Below the pieces are notes generated by a model. It saw only the letters and a program-made list of their open reading frames with translations, searched no databases and was not told the origin of the DNA. A program made the translations under genes and the position numbers. Below are positions 55,484 to 64,000 of a stretch of DNA of 64,000 nt, in pieces. The number at the start of each line of letters is the position of its first letter. Position 1 is the first letter of the stretch. The stretch lies in contig CP031970.1 in assembly GCA_022354845.1 (NCBI GenBank), positions 620,001 through 684,000 of the forward strand, written 5' to 3'. Origin of the DNA: Streptococcus suis (GTDB lineage Bacteria; Bacillota; Bacilli; Lactobacillales; Streptococcaceae).

Positions 55484-56763
55484 AACGATTAAGTGGAAAA
55501 AGTCAAGAAATTGCACAGCTTCTCTATGAAGAACAGATTGCACTAAATGCAGAAACTGTATCGGTTGAGGAAGTTGTTAAAGACATCGTGGCCGATGTTG
55601 CTCAAAATGGTGATGAGGCTCTTATACGTTACAATCAACAGTTTGATGGTATTTATGTGGAACAACTGGCTGTTTCTGATGAGATGATTGATGAAGCCTT
55701 TGCGGCTATTGATCCGCAAATCCTTTCTGCCTTACAAAAAGCGAAGGCGAATATTGAATCCTACCATCTGCAACAGGTTGAAAAGGGATTTGAAGATCAA
55801 CCATCAACTGGTGTTATCCGTGGTCAGTTGATTCGTCCATTGGAGAGGGTTGGAGTCTACGTACCAGGTGGTACTGCTGCCTATCCTTCATCTGTTCTAA
55901 TGAACGTTGTTCCAGCTAAAATTGCTGGTGTTTCAGAAATTGTAATGATTACTCCTCCACAGGAAACCTATCATCCAGCTATATTGGTTGCAGCAAAACT
56001 AGCTGGTGTAGATAAGATTTATCAGGTGGGTGGGGCTCATGGCATTGCTGCTCTTGCATATGGAACGGAGTCTATTCCCAAGGTAGATAAGATAACAGGT
56101 CCTGGAAATATTTATGTAGCAACGGCAAAAAAACTAGTTTATGGTTTGGTTGGGATTGATATGATAGCTGGACCATCCGAAATTGGGGTGATCGCAGATG
56201 AAACAGCTAACCCTGTTTATGTTGCTGCGGACTTATTATCACAAGCTGAACATGATAAATTGGCACGAGCTATTTTAGTGACTAATTCGGCCAAACTGGC
56301 TCAACAAGTAGAACAAGAAATTGAACGGCAGCTTGAATCACTACCGAGAAAGGAAATTGCAGCAGCATCAATTGCTGATAATGGACGAATTATCCTCACA
56401 GAAACAGTAGATGAAATGTTTGAGCTGATGAATTTGGTTGCTCCAGAGCATTTGGAAATTGCAATGGAAAATGCCTATGAATATCTACCATTTGTCAAAC
56501 ATGCAGGCTCTATCTTTTTAGGTCATTTTACTAGCGAGCCTATTGGAGATTATTTTGCAGGGACCAATCACGTCCTTCCTACATCTGGAACCAGCCGTTT
56601 TTATTCAGCATTGGGAGTTCATGATTTTATCAAGCGTATTCAGTATACACAATATAGTAAGGAAGCTGTACAAGCAGCCAGTCAGGCCATTACAACCTTG
56701 GCATATTCAGAAGGTTTGGCTGCTCATGCACGTGCAATTGAGGTGAGAAATGAAGAAAGTTGA
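55480..56763 (+). CDS. hisD: Histidinol dehydrogenase
   Basis: A 427-residue zinc- and NAD-dependent enzyme that oxidises histidinol to histidine in two steps. [53 protein letters not shown] (zinc ligands) and [19 protein letters not shown] carry the conserved residues. It starts 4 nt within hisG and overlaps serB by 14 nt. Full length. Confidence 0.96.
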   Translation: MKRLSGKSQEIAQLLYEEQIALNAETVSVEEVVKDIVADVAQNGDEALIRYNQQFDGIYVEQLAVSDEMIDEAFAAIDPQILSALQKAKANIESYHLQQVEKGFEDQPSTGVIRGQLIRPLERVGVYVPGGTAAYPSSVLMNVVPAKIAGVSEIVMITPPQETYHPAILVAAKLAGVDKIYQVGGAHGIAALAYGTESIPKVDKITGPGNIYVATAKKLVYGLVGIDMIAGPSEIGVIADETANPVYVAADLLSQAEHDKLARAILVTNSAKLAQQVEQEIERQLESLPRKEIAAASIADNGRIILTETVDEMFELMNLVAPEHLEIAMENAYEYLPFVKHAGSIFLGHFTSEPIGDYFAGTNHVLPTSGTSRFYSALGVHDFIKRIQYTQYSKEAVQAASQAITTLAYSEGLAAHARAIEVRNEES

Positions 56764-57397
56764 AGGATTATTGGTCATGGATGTGGATAGCACCTTGATC
56801 ATGGAAGAAGGAATTGATTTATTAGGCGAGGAAGCAGGGGTAGGCGAACAGGTTGCAAGTATTACCGAGCGTGCCATGCGGGGTGAGTTAGATTTTGAAG
56901 AAGCACTTCGAGAACGTGTTGCCCTGTTAAAAGGCTTGCCAGAAACAGTTCTGGATACTATCTTAGGACGTATTCATTTCACACCTGGGGCAGAAGAACT
57001 GGTAGCAGAGTTGCACAAGCGAGGTTATAAGGTTGCAGTTGTTTCAGGCGGCTTCCATCAAACGGTGGATATCCTAGCGGAGCGACTCAATCTCGATTAT
57101 GTTAAAGCTAACCACTTGGAAATTATCAATGGTAAATTAACAGGTCGTGTTCTTGGTGAAATTGTGACTAAGGATGTAAAAAAAGCTCAGTTGAAAGCTT
57201 GGGCTTTAGACAATGACTTAGAACTGAAGGATACGGTTGCCATGGGAGATGGGGCCAATGACCTACCTATGATTCAGGAGGCGGGTATTGGAATTGCTTT
57301 TTGTGCGAAACCAATTGTTGAACAAGCCGCTCCTTACCGTATCACCGAAAAAAATCTCTATAAGGCAATTGAAATCATTGATGAGGTAACTACATGA
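56750..57397 (+). CDS. serB: Phosphoserine phosphatase in the his operon
   Basis: A 215-residue HAD phosphatase with the SerB motif VMDVDSTLI (catalytic Asp pair), VVSGGFHQ (motif II Ser), Lys in the KKAQLKAW region and [10 protein letters not shown] (motif IV). It makes serine from phosphoserine. It lies tightly inside the his operon (14-nt overlap with hisD, 4-nt with hisB), so it is induced with histidine limitation. A role as a histidinol-phosphatase is possible since HAD enzymes do this elsewhere, but the DVDST motif and length point to SerB. Confidence 0.88.
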   Translation: MKKVEGLLVMDVDSTLIMEEGIDLLGEEAGVGEQVASITERAMRGELDFEEALRERVALLKGLPETVLDTILGRIHFTPGAEELVAELHKRGYKVAVVSGGFHQTVDILAERLNLDYVKANHLEIINGKLTGRVLGEIVTKDVKKAQLKAWALDNDLELKDTVAMGDGANDLPMIQEAGIGIAFCAKPIVEQAAPYRITEKNLYKAIEIIDEVTT

Positions 57398-57978
57398 GAC
57401 AAGCAAGTATTGAACGAAACACTTTTGAAACAAAAATCAAGTTGACGGTAAATCTGGATCAACAAGAACCTGTTGAGATTGCAACAGGTGTAGGTTTTTT
57501 TGACCATATGCTGACGCTCTTCGCCCGTCATAGCCGCATTTCACTCCTTGTTACTGTAGATGGAGATACTTGGGTGGATAGTCACCATACTGTTGAGGAT
57601 GTGGGAATTGTTTTAGGACAAGCTATAAGAGAAGCCTTAGGTAAAAAAGAAGGAATAAACCGCTATGGAACTAGCTTTGTACCCATGGATGAAACGCTTG
57701 GAATGGCTAGTCTTGATCTTTCTGGTCGTTCTTACCTGGTTTTTGATGCTCATTTTGACAATCCAAAATTAGGAGTTTTTGATACTGAATTAGTGGAAGA
57801 ATTCTTTCAAGCGTTGGCCTTCAATCTACAAATGAACCTCCACTTAAAAATATTACATGGAAAGAATAGTCATCACAAGTCAGAAAGTTTATTCAAGGCT
57901 ACTGGTCGTGCTTTACGAGAAGCAATCACGATAAACCCTGAGATTCAAGGGGTTAACTCAACAAAAGGGATCTTGTAA
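57394..57978 (+). CDS. hisB: Imidazoleglycerol-phosphate dehydratase
   Basis: A 194-residue monofunctional dehydratase without the N-terminal phosphatase of the enteric protein. The two manganese-binding repeats are [14 protein letters not shown] with [16 protein letters not shown], and [11 protein letters not shown] with [16 protein letters not shown]. It overlaps serB by 4 nt. Confidence 0.96.
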   Translation: MRQASIERNTFETKIKLTVNLDQQEPVEIATGVGFFDHMLTLFARHSRISLLVTVDGDTWVDSHHTVEDVGIVLGQAIREALGKKEGINRYGTSFVPMDETLGMASLDLSGRSYLVFDAHFDNPKLGVFDTELVEEFFQALAFNLQMNLHLKILHGKNSHHKSESLFKATGRALREAITINPEIQGVNSTKGIL

Positions 57979-57979
57979 G

Positions 57980-58606
57980 ATGATGATTGTAATTGATTAT
58001 GATGCTGGCAATACTGCAAATGTATTGCGAGCTTTAAAGAGTATTGGAGTAGAAGCAGTATTGTCTGCAAATCCAGAGAAAATTCGGAAGGCCCATGGAC
58101 TAATATTGCCTGGAGTAGGAGCCTTTCCTTCTGCAATGGCGGAGTTGGAAAAACGCCAACTCATCCCAGCCATTAAGGAGGCTGTAGCTGGTGGAACACC
58201 ACTCTTGGGAATTTGTCTCGGGATGCAGTTGCTTCTTGAAGAAGGGTTGGAACACCAGCCAACTCAAGGATTAGGACTGATTCCTGGAACGTGTCGGGCA
58301 ATCCTACCAGAGGCTGGATATCCTGTCCCCCACATGGGATGGAATGTTTTGCAGACGAGACAACAGAATCCACTCACTAGTGATTTAGATGGAGAATCTG
58401 TCTATTTTGTCCATAGTTATTTTACAGATATTCCCAATGAATATTTGGATGTAACTGCCTCTTATAGCCAAGAAATTCCAGCTATGATATCCAAAGAAAA
58501 AGTGTATGGTGCACAATTTCACCCTGAAAAATCAGGCGAGATTGGCCTAGGTATTTTGCGGAATTTTGCTCAAGTTTGTCAACTAGAAAGTAGAGGTGGG
58601 ATATGA
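57980..58606 (+). CDS. hisH: Imidazole glycerol phosphate synthase, glutaminase subunit
   Basis: A 208-residue class I glutaminase that feeds ammonia to His[18 protein letters not shown] at the start, [10 protein letters not shown] (nucleophile Cys, about residue 80), and QFHPEKSG (His/Glu of the triad). ATGATG lies just after the hisB stop; either can start. It overlaps hisA by 4 nt. Confidence 0.95.
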   Translation: MMIVIDYDAGNTANVLRALKSIGVEAVLSANPEKIRKAHGLILPGVGAFPSAMAELEKRQLIPAIKEAVAGGTPLLGICLGMQLLLEEGLEHQPTQGLGLIPGTCRAILPEAGYPVPHMGWNVLQTRQQNPLTSDLDGESVYFVHSYFTDIPNEYLDVTASYSQEIPAMISKEKVYGAQFHPEKSGEIGLGILRNFAQVCQLESRGGI

Positions 58607-59322
58607 AGATTTATCCAGCCATAGATATAAGAGAAGGTCGCGCTGTTCGTCTGTTCAAAGGAGACTTTCGTCAAGAGACAGTTGTTAATCCAGATGTGAT
58701 TGGACAAGCTAAACTATTCAAAGAAGCTGGTATTGATTTTATCCATGTTGTGGATTTGGACGGAGCTTTGGAAGGGCGGGCTGCCAACCGTGATTTAATT
58801 GCTCAGTTAAAACAGGAGACCGATTTGAACATACAGGTTGGTGGGGGAATTCGCACCATTGAGCAGATTGCGGACTATTTGGAAGTTGGTATTGATCGTG
58901 TGATCATTGGTTCTATGGCAGTCAAAAATCCTTCTTTTGTGCAAGAGGCACTAGCTCATTTTGGCAGTGATAGAATCGTTGTAGGGATTGATGCAAAATT
59001 TGGTCGTGTCGCAACGGAAGGGTGGCTTGAAACCAGTGATGTAGACTTTGTTCAGCTTGCTTTAGAAATGGAAAAAATTGGTGTCCGTCTATTTGTTTAT
59101 ACAGATGTAGATCGCGATGGAACGCTGACAGGCCCCAACTTTGCTCATTACAAAGAGTTAATTGCAAAACTCACAAGTGCTAAAGTAATTGCTTCTGGTG
59201 GTATTCATGCTCTCAGTGATTTGGAACAATTAAAAGCAATTGGTGTTTACGGTACAATCGTAGGCAAGGCTTATTATAGTGGAAGAATTAGCCTCGCTGA
59301 ACTGGTTGAAGTGGAGGAATAA
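58603..59322 (+). CDS. hisA: ProFAR isomerase
   Basis: A 239-residue (beta/alpha)8 barrel that isomerises ProFAR to [20 protein letters not shown] has the catalytic Asp8, VGGGIRT and ASGGIHAL are the two phosphate-binding loops, and [13 protein letters not shown] carries the second catalytic Asp. It is homologous to HisF, encoded next. Confidence 0.96.
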   Translation: MKIYPAIDIREGRAVRLFKGDFRQETVVNPDVIGQAKLFKEAGIDFIHVVDLDGALEGRAANRDLIAQLKQETDLNIQVGGGIRTIEQIADYLEVGIDRVIIGSMAVKNPSFVQEALAHFGSDRIVVGIDAKFGRVATEGWLETSDVDFVQLALEMEKIGVRLFVYTDVDRDGTLTGPNFAHYKELIAKLTSAKVIASGGIHALSDLEQLKAIGVYGTIVGKAYYSGRISLAELVEVEE

Positions 59323-59323
59323 T

Positions 59324-60082
59324 ATGTTAGCGAAACGCATTATACCTTGCCTTGATGTCAAAGACGGCCGAGTGGTTAAAGGCGTTAATTTTGTCAATTT
59401 AACTGATGTGGGGGATCCTGTTGATGCTGCCAAAGCCTATTATGAAGCTGGTTGTGATGAACTAGTTTTCCTTGATATTACAGCAACCCATGAAGAACGA
59501 GATACGACTGTTGATATGGTACGCCGAGTTGCAGAGCAGGTTTTTATTCCTTTTACAGTTGGTGGAGGTATTCGGTCGGTCGAAGATATGAATAAGATGC
59601 TAAAGGCTGGTGCCGACAAGGTTTCTGTAAATTCATCAGCTGTTGCAAATCCACAACTCATTGCAGACTGTGCAGAAAAGTTTGGTAATCAATGTGTGGT
59701 GGTGGCAATAGATGCAAAAAAAGTAGAGGATGGTTCCTGGCATGTCTTTGTAGCAGGTGGTAGAAAAGATACAGGTATTGACCTACTTGACTGGGCCAAA
59801 AAGGTAGTTTACCTCGGTGCTGGTGAAATCCTTTTAACCAGCATGGATAAGGATGGCACCAAGTCTGGTTTTGATATCGAAATGCTCAATGCTGTGGCTA
59901 ATGTAGTGACGGTTCCGATCATTGCTTCAGGTGGTGCGGGCAATAGCCAACATATCTTAGAGGTTTTTGAACAAACTCCTGCTACTGGAGCGTTGGCTGC
60001 TTCTATATTTCACTATGGTGAAGTGAGCATTGCTGATACTAAGCAGGCTATGCGACAAAGTGGAATAGAGGTAAGAGTGTGA
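59324..60082 (+). CDS. hisF: Imidazole glycerol phosphate synthase, cyclase subunit
   Basis: A 252-residue barrel that cyclises PRFAR with ammonia from His[19 protein letters not shown] has Asp11, [14 protein letters not shown] has the second catalytic Asp, and VGGGIRSV and ASGGAGN bind phosphates. The ATG at 59,324 lies one base after the hisA stop, with GGAGG in the hisA end; the longer frame into hisA is not used. Confidence 0.96.
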   Translation: MLAKRIIPCLDVKDGRVVKGVNFVNLTDVGDPVDAAKAYYEAGCDELVFLDITATHEERDTTVDMVRRVAEQVFIPFTVGGGIRSVEDMNKMLKAGADKVSVNSSAVANPQLIADCAEKFGNQCVVVAIDAKKVEDGSWHVFVAGGRKDTGIDLLDWAKKVVYLGAGEILLTSMDKDGTKSGFDIEMLNAVANVVTVPIIASGGAGNSQHILEVFEQTPATGALAASIFHYGEVSIADTKQAMRQSGIEVRV

Positions 60083-60396
60083 TGGTGCAGTTAAATTTTG
60101 AAAAGCAGGGAGGACTGATACCTGTGATTGTTACAGACTACCAAACAGGTCAGGTCCTCATGCTTGCTTACATGAATCAAGATGCCTATGAAAAAACACT
60201 AAGTACCAGGCAAATGCACTACTGGAGTCGTTCTCGCCAGGAGATTTGGCATAAAGGCGCAACGAGTGGACATTTTCAAGAGGTAGTCTCCATAAAAACG
60301 GATTGTGACAATGATACTCTCCTTGTATCCGTTCGACAAACAGTTGCTGCCTGCCACACAGGTGCATACAGTTGTTTCTTTAATGATATTTTGTAA
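60079..60396 (+). CDS. hisI: Phosphoribosyl-AMP cyclohydrolase
   Basis: A 105-residue monofunctional zinc enzyme that opens the adenine ring of [34 protein letters not shown], the KTDCDNDTL stretch (Mg/Zn ligands) and the late [11 protein letters not shown] cysteines are conserved. It overlaps hisF by 4 nt. HisE is a separate gene here. Confidence 0.95.
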   Translation: MMVQLNFEKQGGLIPVIVTDYQTGQVLMLAYMNQDAYEKTLSTRQMHYWSRSRQEIWHKGATSGHFQEVVSIKTDCDNDTLLVSVRQTVAACHTGAYSCFFNDIL

Positions 60397-60410
60397 TGAA
60401 AGGAAAAAAG

Positions 60411-60725
60411 ATGCTCAATACCCTATATCAAGAAGCTCTAGATCGTAAAACCAACCCCATAGAGGGTTCTTATACCAATTACCTTTATACCAAAGGCTTG
60501 GATAAAATCTTGAAAAAAGTCGGAGAAGAATCGACAGAAGTTGTACTCGCTGCAAAAAATGCAGATAAAGATGAAATTTCTCAAGAAGTTGCTGATTTGC
60601 TCTACCATTTAGCAGTACTTTTAGTGGAAACAGAAGTATCACCTCAGGATGTAGAAGCTGTATTAATTGAACGTCAAGGAAAAATAAGTAAAACAACCGA
60701 CAGAAAAGAAATCACCAATTACTAG
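60411..60725 (+). CDS. hisE: Phosphoribosyl-ATP pyrophosphatase
   Basis: A 104-residue all-helical MazG-type pyrophosphohydrolase that removes PPi from PR-ATP. KKVGEESTEVVLAAKNADKDEI and EVADLLYHLAVLL hold the Glu/Asp metal ligands. I use the ATG at 60,411, which follows AAAGGAAAAAAG; the ATG at 60,396 overlaps the hisI stop and has no site. It is the last gene of the operon. No clear terminator follows within 100 bp; the repeat-rich region begins soon after. Confidence 0.93.
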   Translation: MLNTLYQEALDRKTNPIEGSYTNYLYTKGLDKILKKVGEESTEVVLAAKNADKDEISQEVADLLYHLAVLLVETEVSPQDVEAVLIERQGKISKTTDRKEITNY

Positions 60726-60894
60726 TGAATTTAGGGGAACTAATCGAAAGAAATTAATATCTTTGATTTCCGTTACTTCCAGTTAACCAATATGTTTAAG
60801 TTAGGCTAGGGTAGGGTAGTAAATCTTTGACTTACACTCTTCGAAAATCAAAATTTTCCGTTGACAAGAGCCTTGATGAGTGGAGTGGGAAAGA

Positions 60895-61013
60895 CATTGA
60901 CCAGGTCAAAAAGAGTTCCCCTCACTTCCAAATATGTAGGTTCGGGCTTCTATGGTCACCTTCTAATTTTACGGTGACTAGCTGAAACAGTTTCCCAAAC
61001 AAGCCTCGCTTTT
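60895..61013 (-). repeat. Two-hairpin repeat, copy C (inverted)
   Basis: Read on the minus strand it has GGGAAACTGTTTCAGCT, then GTCACC...GGTGAC (hairpin 2), then CATAGAAGCCCGAACC, aligned with copy B. The left arm of hairpin 1 is lost. A related pair, AAAACAGTCA/TGACTGTTTT, lies at about 61,032-61,057. Confidence 0.75.
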
Positions 61014-61140
61014 ATTTTTTTAGCTCGGGTTAAAACAGTCACTTCCCTGACTGTTTTAATCCACTCCACTGGACTGTTTTGACACAAACTTCGTTTGTTT
61101 TTTTCCTACCGCTAATAATATCCCAGATTGTTAGAGTAAT

Positions 61141-61179
61141 CTGAGATTTTGACACGAACTCTGAGAAGTGGCCCTGGGC
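61141..61179 (-). repeat. 39-bp inverted repeat, left copy
   Basis: Its reverse complement matches 61,450-61,488 at 35 of 39 positions. Confidence 0.85.
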
Positions 61180-61274
61180 TTGAAGCAAGCCTCGTCTTGT
61201 TATAGTCGAATGAGAAAGTAACAGAGTAATATCTTCGGCTTCATGTCCCGAAGACAGATTGCAATATTTCCAGA

Positions 61275-61301
61275 CTTCAACTATCTATCAGATAGTTGAA
61301 G
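61275..61301. repeat. 27-nt palindrome P1
   Basis: CTTCAACTATCT and AGATAGTTGAAG form a perfect 12-bp stem around ATC; it is the structural twin of P2 at 61,579. Confidence 0.9.
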
Positions 61302-61357
61302 CTAGGGTACTTTCGATTTTCATAGAGTATTAAAAAGTATTAGAATGTTGATGGAAA

Positions 61358-61400
61358 TAAAAATCAGATGTTCATTGTAATGTGAGCATCTGATTTTTTT
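61358..61400 (+). terminator. Strong intrinsic terminator in the repeat island
   Basis: AAAAATCAGATG (61,359-61,370) pairs perfectly with CATCTGATTTTT from 61,387, followed by more T. It may end the his operon transcript, 640 nt after hisE. Confidence 0.85.
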
Positions 61401-61449
61401 AGTTGAAAAAAATTCTCGAGTCTAATATCTAAAGGAGGCTGGGCATAAA

Positions 61450-61488
61450 GCCCAGGGTCGCTTCTCAGAGTTCGCGTCAACATCTCAG
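61450..61488 (+). repeat. 39-bp inverted repeat, right copy
   Basis: Partner of 61,141-61,179 (35 of 39). The start, GGCTGGGC-ATAAA-GCCCAGGG, also folds locally. Confidence 0.85.
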
Positions 61489-61578
61489 CGCAGTGGTTGA
61501 TTGGCAGATTTGTTCGTGTTTTACACTCCAAATCTAACCATTACGACTGTTGCGAACAAAGTTCGCTTTATCTCCAAC

Positions 61579-61605
61579 CTCAAACTGTCTACCAGACAGT
61601 TTGAG
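61579..61605. repeat. 27-nt palindrome P2
   Basis: CTCAAACTGTCT and AGACAGTTTGAG form a perfect 12-bp stem around ACC. Three base pairs differ from P1, each on both sides. A GCGAAC/GTTCGC hairpin precedes it. Confidence 0.9.
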
Positions 61606-61613
61606 CTGTGCGG

Positions 61614-61663
61614 GGGTGGGAAGACGAACTCTTTTTATCTTAGTCGAGTTCTTTCCCACTCCC
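61614..61663. terminator. Long hairpin at the gatD end
   Basis: GGGTGGGAA and GAACTC on the left pair with GAGTTC and TTCCCACTCCC on the right (one bulge), directly downstream of the gatD stop codon. It could stop the murT-gatD transcript, though it lacks a clear T-run on that strand. Confidence 0.5.
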
Positions 61664-61664
61664 A

Positions 61665-62450
61665 TTACTTTTCAAATTTTGCTTTGCTTTTAACATCGTC
61701 GTATTCTTCAGCAACTTCTTTACTGAGAATGTCTGCGTAGCTTGCAAGTGGGATGTCTTGACCATATTTTTTACGGAGAGCTGTTGTGACTAACCGATAC
61801 GCTAAGTTGGCATTGCGAGACAAGATGGGACCATGGAAGTAGCTACCAAAGGTATTTTTGTAGTGCATACCCTCTCCTCCATCTTCCTTGTTGTTCCCAT
61901 TACCATAGACAACATTACCTAGCGGTTTCTGATTATCAGCCAAGAAAGTTCGGCCTTGGTGGTTTTCAAATCCATAGTAGGTCTCATTAAATTCATCATT
62001 ATGAATTTTGATATCCCCAATATAGCGGTTATTAGTCTGGTTGAGTGTATAGTGACCTAAAATGCCTAAACCGTCAATTTTACGTCCACCTGCTTCAATA
62101 TAATATTTACCAAGTAATTGGAATCCTCCACAGATGGCTAGCATAACACCTCCATTTTCAATGTAGTCAGCCAGATTTTCTTTTTTTGTTGGCAAATCTT
62201 TGGCTAGAACAGATTGCTCATAATCTTGACCGCCCCCGAAAAAGACGATGTCATATAAGTCTTTGTCAAAACGGTCTGTCAGCGAAACAATGTCCACTTG
62301 AACTCGCGCCCCCAGCTTTTCAGCAACATATTTGAGCATAAGGACATTGCCATTATCACCATAGGTATTCATCAAGTCACCGTAAAGGTGAGCGATATGG
62401 AGATCGTATTGATAGTCTTTATCAGGGCTTTTTAAAGAGGTATAGACCAT
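61665..62450 (-). CDS. gatD: Lipid II isoglutaminyl synthase, glutaminase subunit GatD
   Basis: A 261-residue CobB/CobQ-type glutaminase. The nucleophile is Cys107 in [10 protein letters not shown] and the catalytic His is in SYFHGPIL (about 206). With MurT it amidates the alpha-carboxyl of D-Glu in lipid II, a modification needed for cross-linking in streptococci. [10 protein letters not shown] binds near the glutamine. The start shares one base with the murT stop (TAATG), so both are made in equal amounts. Confidence 0.95.
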   Translation of the reverse strand: MVYTSLKSPDKDYQYDLHIAHLYGDLMNTYGDNGNVLMLKYVAEKLGARVQVDIVSLTDRFDKDLYDIVFFGGGQDYEQSVLAKDLPTKKENLADYIENGGVMLAICGGFQLLGKYYIEAGGRKIDGLGILGHYTLNQTNNRYIGDIKIHNDEFNETYYGFENHQGRTFLADNQKPLGNVVYGNGNNKEDGGEGMHYKNTFGSYFHGPILSRNANLAYRLVTTALRKKYGQDIPLASYADILSKEVAEEYDDVKSKAKFEK

Positions 62451-63793
62451 TATTTCATCTCCTTTCCAACGGCTTGACGCTGAGCGAGTAAGTCACGAAA
62501 TTCCAACATAGCTGTATATGTAGCCAATATATAGGCGTGTTGGCTGCTAGATTGCTCTATTAAGCTCATGATGTCCTCCAGTTTAGGTGTTTCAACAATC
62601 TGGTTTTCAGGAAAACCAGTCACACGAAGGCGACGGGCAATCTCTGATGAACGGACCCCACCAGCAAACACTTGTGGAATGTCCATTTGGGTTATTTGCT
62701 CAAAGTCTGCATCCCAAATCCAGCTGGTATCAATACCGTCAGCGTAGTTGGCGTTAAGTAGGACTGACAAACTAAAGTCATATGGAGCCAATTTCATCAT
62801 TTCAATGGCTTGAGTTGCACCTACTGGATTTTTGATAAGGACAAGTGTGCAATCCTTATCCCCTAATTTAAAGGATTCTTGGCGACCAAAAACTGCCTTA
62901 GATTTATCAAAACCGGCTTTGATTTCTTCAGGTGAAACTCCGAAGAATTCAGCGACACTGACTGCTGCAAGAGCATTATAAATGTTGTAGAGACCACCGA
63001 TATTGATTTTATAATCTTGGCCATCAATCACGAAAGTAGAAGAAGTATTGGTAATTTCCTTCAACTCAGTCAACTTGTAGTCCAGCTCAGGTCTGCTAAA
63101 GCCACAGTTGGTACAAATATAGCTCCCTAAGTTAGCATATGTATTGAGCTTGTACTGGATAATCTGGTGGCAATGTGGGCAAAGAATGCCTTCAGTATTG
63201 TAATGGGCCAGTCGTGGTTCATGTTCTTCCGTTGCAAAACCGTAGTATTTAACTGGATTGATAACAGAAGTTGAATTGAAGAGCGGGCTATCACCATTCG
63301 CCAATATAGTTGCTTGAGGAGCTTTGGATGCCCCGTCCAAAATCATCTGATAGGTGGTATAAATTTCACCGTAGCGATCCATTTGATCACGAAAGATATT
63401 GGTGAAGACTATTAAGCTAGGTTTAATAAAATCTGTAATACTAGCAAGGCTGGCTTCGTCAATTTCCAAGACAGCTATTTTTTTGCCATTCTTATTTTTC
63501 TTAGCTGATAAAAAAGTGGCTGTAATCCCGGTAATCATATTGGCACCACTAGTGTTGGTTGTGATTTCTCCAAATGCTTCTTGGAGAATTCCAACTGTTA
63601 ATGCGGTTGTCAACGTCTTGCCATTTGTTCCGGTAATGACGACAACTTCATAATCCTTAGCTAAACTGTCTAAAATATGTTTGTCGAATTTGAGGGCGAT
63701 TTTGCCAGGAAGGGTCGTTCCTCGTCCAAGTTTTTTCAAGATAAATTGACTGGACTTCCCTGCTGCAATCCCTAGTAATGTATTTATTTTCAT
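62450..63793 (-). CDS. murT: Lipid II isoglutaminyl synthase, Mur-ligase subunit MurT
   Basis: A 447-residue Mur-ligase-like ATPase. The P-loop is [14 protein letters not shown] (about 53-66), [10 protein letters not shown] the Walker-like acidic region, and an inserted zinc ribbon CPHCH ... CTNCG (about 204-230) marks the MurT group. The C-terminal domain has the DUF1727 type [13 protein letters not shown]. It activates the D-Glu carboxyl; GatD supplies ammonia. It is divergent from the next gene at the window edge. Confidence 0.95.
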   Translation of the reverse strand: MKINTLLGIAAGKSSQFILKKLGRGTTLPGKIALKFDKHILDSLAKDYEVVVITGTNGKTLTTALTVGILQEAFGEITTNTSGANMITGITATFLSAKKNKNGKKIAVLEIDEASLASITDFIKPSLIVFTNIFRDQMDRYGEIYTTYQMILDGASKAPQATILANGDSPLFNSTSVINPVKYYGFATEEHEPRLAHYNTEGILCPHCHQIIQYKLNTYANLGSYICTNCGFSRPELDYKLTELKEITNTSSTFVIDGQDYKINIGGLYNIYNALAAVSVAEFFGVSPEEIKAGFDKSKAVFGRQESFKLGDKDCTLVLIKNPVGATQAIEMMKLAPYDFSLSVLLNANYADGIDTSWIWDADFEQITQMDIPQVFAGGVRSSEIARRLRVTGFPENQIVETPKLEDIMSLIEQSSSQHAYILATYTAMLEFRDLLAQRQAVGKEMK

Positions 63794-63917
63794 GGAACTA
63801 TTTTAACATAAAATAAACTGTTTATCTATTATGGAACTATGAGATACTTCACAATGATATGTCACTTTTTTTATCAGTTAAAGAGAGCTCGAACTCATAT
63901 TTGTGACTATTTTGTGA

Positions 63918-63945
63918 TATAATAGAACCACTATTGTGTTATACT
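63918..63945 (+). promoter_or_regulatory. Promoter region of the gene at the right edge
   Basis: TATAAT (63,918-63,923) and an extended -10, TG-T-TATACT (63,937-63,945), lie 20-45 nt before the start codon. Confidence 0.55.
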
Positions 63946-63965
63946 TTAGAAAGTGTGAGGTATAC

Positions 63966-64000
63966 ATGTTAAACGTAAACCAATTATTAGATTCAGGCTA
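63966..64000 (+). CDS. Start of an unidentified gene (partial)
   Basis: ATG at 63,966 follows GTGAGG and reads MLNVNQLLDSG to the edge. Eleven residues are too few to identify it. In some streptococci the gene divergent from murT-gatD is the diadenylate cyclase gene cdaA, but I cannot test this here. Confidence 0.5.
   Translation, partial: MLNVNQLLDSG

Larger units (their letters stand above)
60836..61328. repeat. Candidate miniature element with 18-bp inverted ends
   Basis: ACTCTTCGAAAATCAAAA (60,836-60,853) is matched in inverted orientation at 61,311-61,328 (15 of 18 identical). The 493-bp interior has no gene but several palindromes and an inverted copy C of the two-hairpin repeat. The ends resemble those of pneumococcal RUP/IS630-type elements as I remember them. 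It may be a non-autonomous transposable element or a mosaic of smaller repeats. Confidence 0.45.

Noticed and set aside
61501..61740. A 79-codon plus-strand ORF in the repeat island
   Set aside because: It runs through palindrome P2 and into the antisense of gatD; composition and context fit chance.
1..64000. CRISPR arrays, rRNA genes, intact insertion sequences or a prophage
   Set aside because: No regularly spaced direct repeats, no rRNA-like sequence, no transposase or phage structural genes were seen; only the integrase relic and small repeats are present.

Overview
The window is a low-GC Gram-positive chromosome segment from a Streptococcus, most likely S. suis or a close relative. This rests on the walR-walK-walJ cluster with a single-membrane-segment WalK, the pbp2B-recR-ddl-murF wall cluster, rodA/DJ-1/gyrB/ezrA, murT-gatD and the comEA-comEC pair, all in typical streptococcal arrangements. 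The species is a judgement from memory of gene content and repeats, not from a database search. Almost everything is chromosomal core; the accessory parts are a decayed integrative element at a tRNA-Arg gene (39.4-40.6 kb) and a repeat-rich island (60.8-61.66 kb).

Layout. 0-6.3 kb: the end of tgt, the divergent pepQ/ccpA pair, two glycolipid glycosyltransferases with a small membrane protein, then a Thr T-box leader and a broken MazG-like ORF. 6.4-11.5 kb: thrS, and on the minus strand a four-gene polar amino acid ABC transporter. 11.6-14.5 kb: walRKJ. 14.7-22.3 kb: pbp2B, recR, ddl, an OsmC/HrtBA-like trio and murF. 22.4-29.6 kb: prfC, a PH-domain protein, the DEAD-box helicase gene cshA with a structured leader, an acetyltransferase with an apparent translational attenuator, azoreductase, GIY-YIG and tRNA methyltransferase genes, plsC. 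29.7-39.4 kb: comEA-comEC, holA, sodA, rplS, a heterodimeric ABC exporter and a TIM-barrel protein. 39.4-40.6 kb: tRNA-Arg(CCU) and the integrase relic. 40.7-45.6 kb: a CLC of fluoride-exporter type, chorismate mutase, zinc-independent S14 with an AdcR-type box, flavodoxin, a DHH phosphodiesterase, apbE and rpmE2. 45.9-51.6 kb: rodA, DJ-1, gyrB, ezrA. 51.66-60.7 kb: hisK divergent from a His T-box-controlled hisC-Z-G-D-serB-B-H-A-F-I-E operon. 60.7-64 kb: repeats, then gatD-murT and the start of a divergent gene.

Functionally the window is dominated by envelope building (glycolipid synthesis, PBP2B, Ddl, MurF, MurT/GatD, RodA, WalRK), amino acid supply under T-box control (thrS, his operon), competence DNA uptake, and metal/redox/ion homeostasis (SodA, AdcR-box S14, fluoride-type CLC, flavodoxin, ApbE).

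The most interesting signals beyond gene content are: a 12-codon leader peptide plus hairpin that buries the Shine-Dalgarno of a GNAT acetyltransferase; a perfect AdcR box over the rpsN promoter; a two-hairpin repeat family with compensatory stem changes, one copy interrupting the MazG-like gene between the Thr T-box and thrS; terminator-like hairpins starting right at the predicted transcription start of murF and prfC; a probable leaderless glycosyltransferase mRNA; and PBP2B changes at positions linked to beta-lactam susceptibility. I found no CRISPR array, intact prophage or clearly new multi-gene system.
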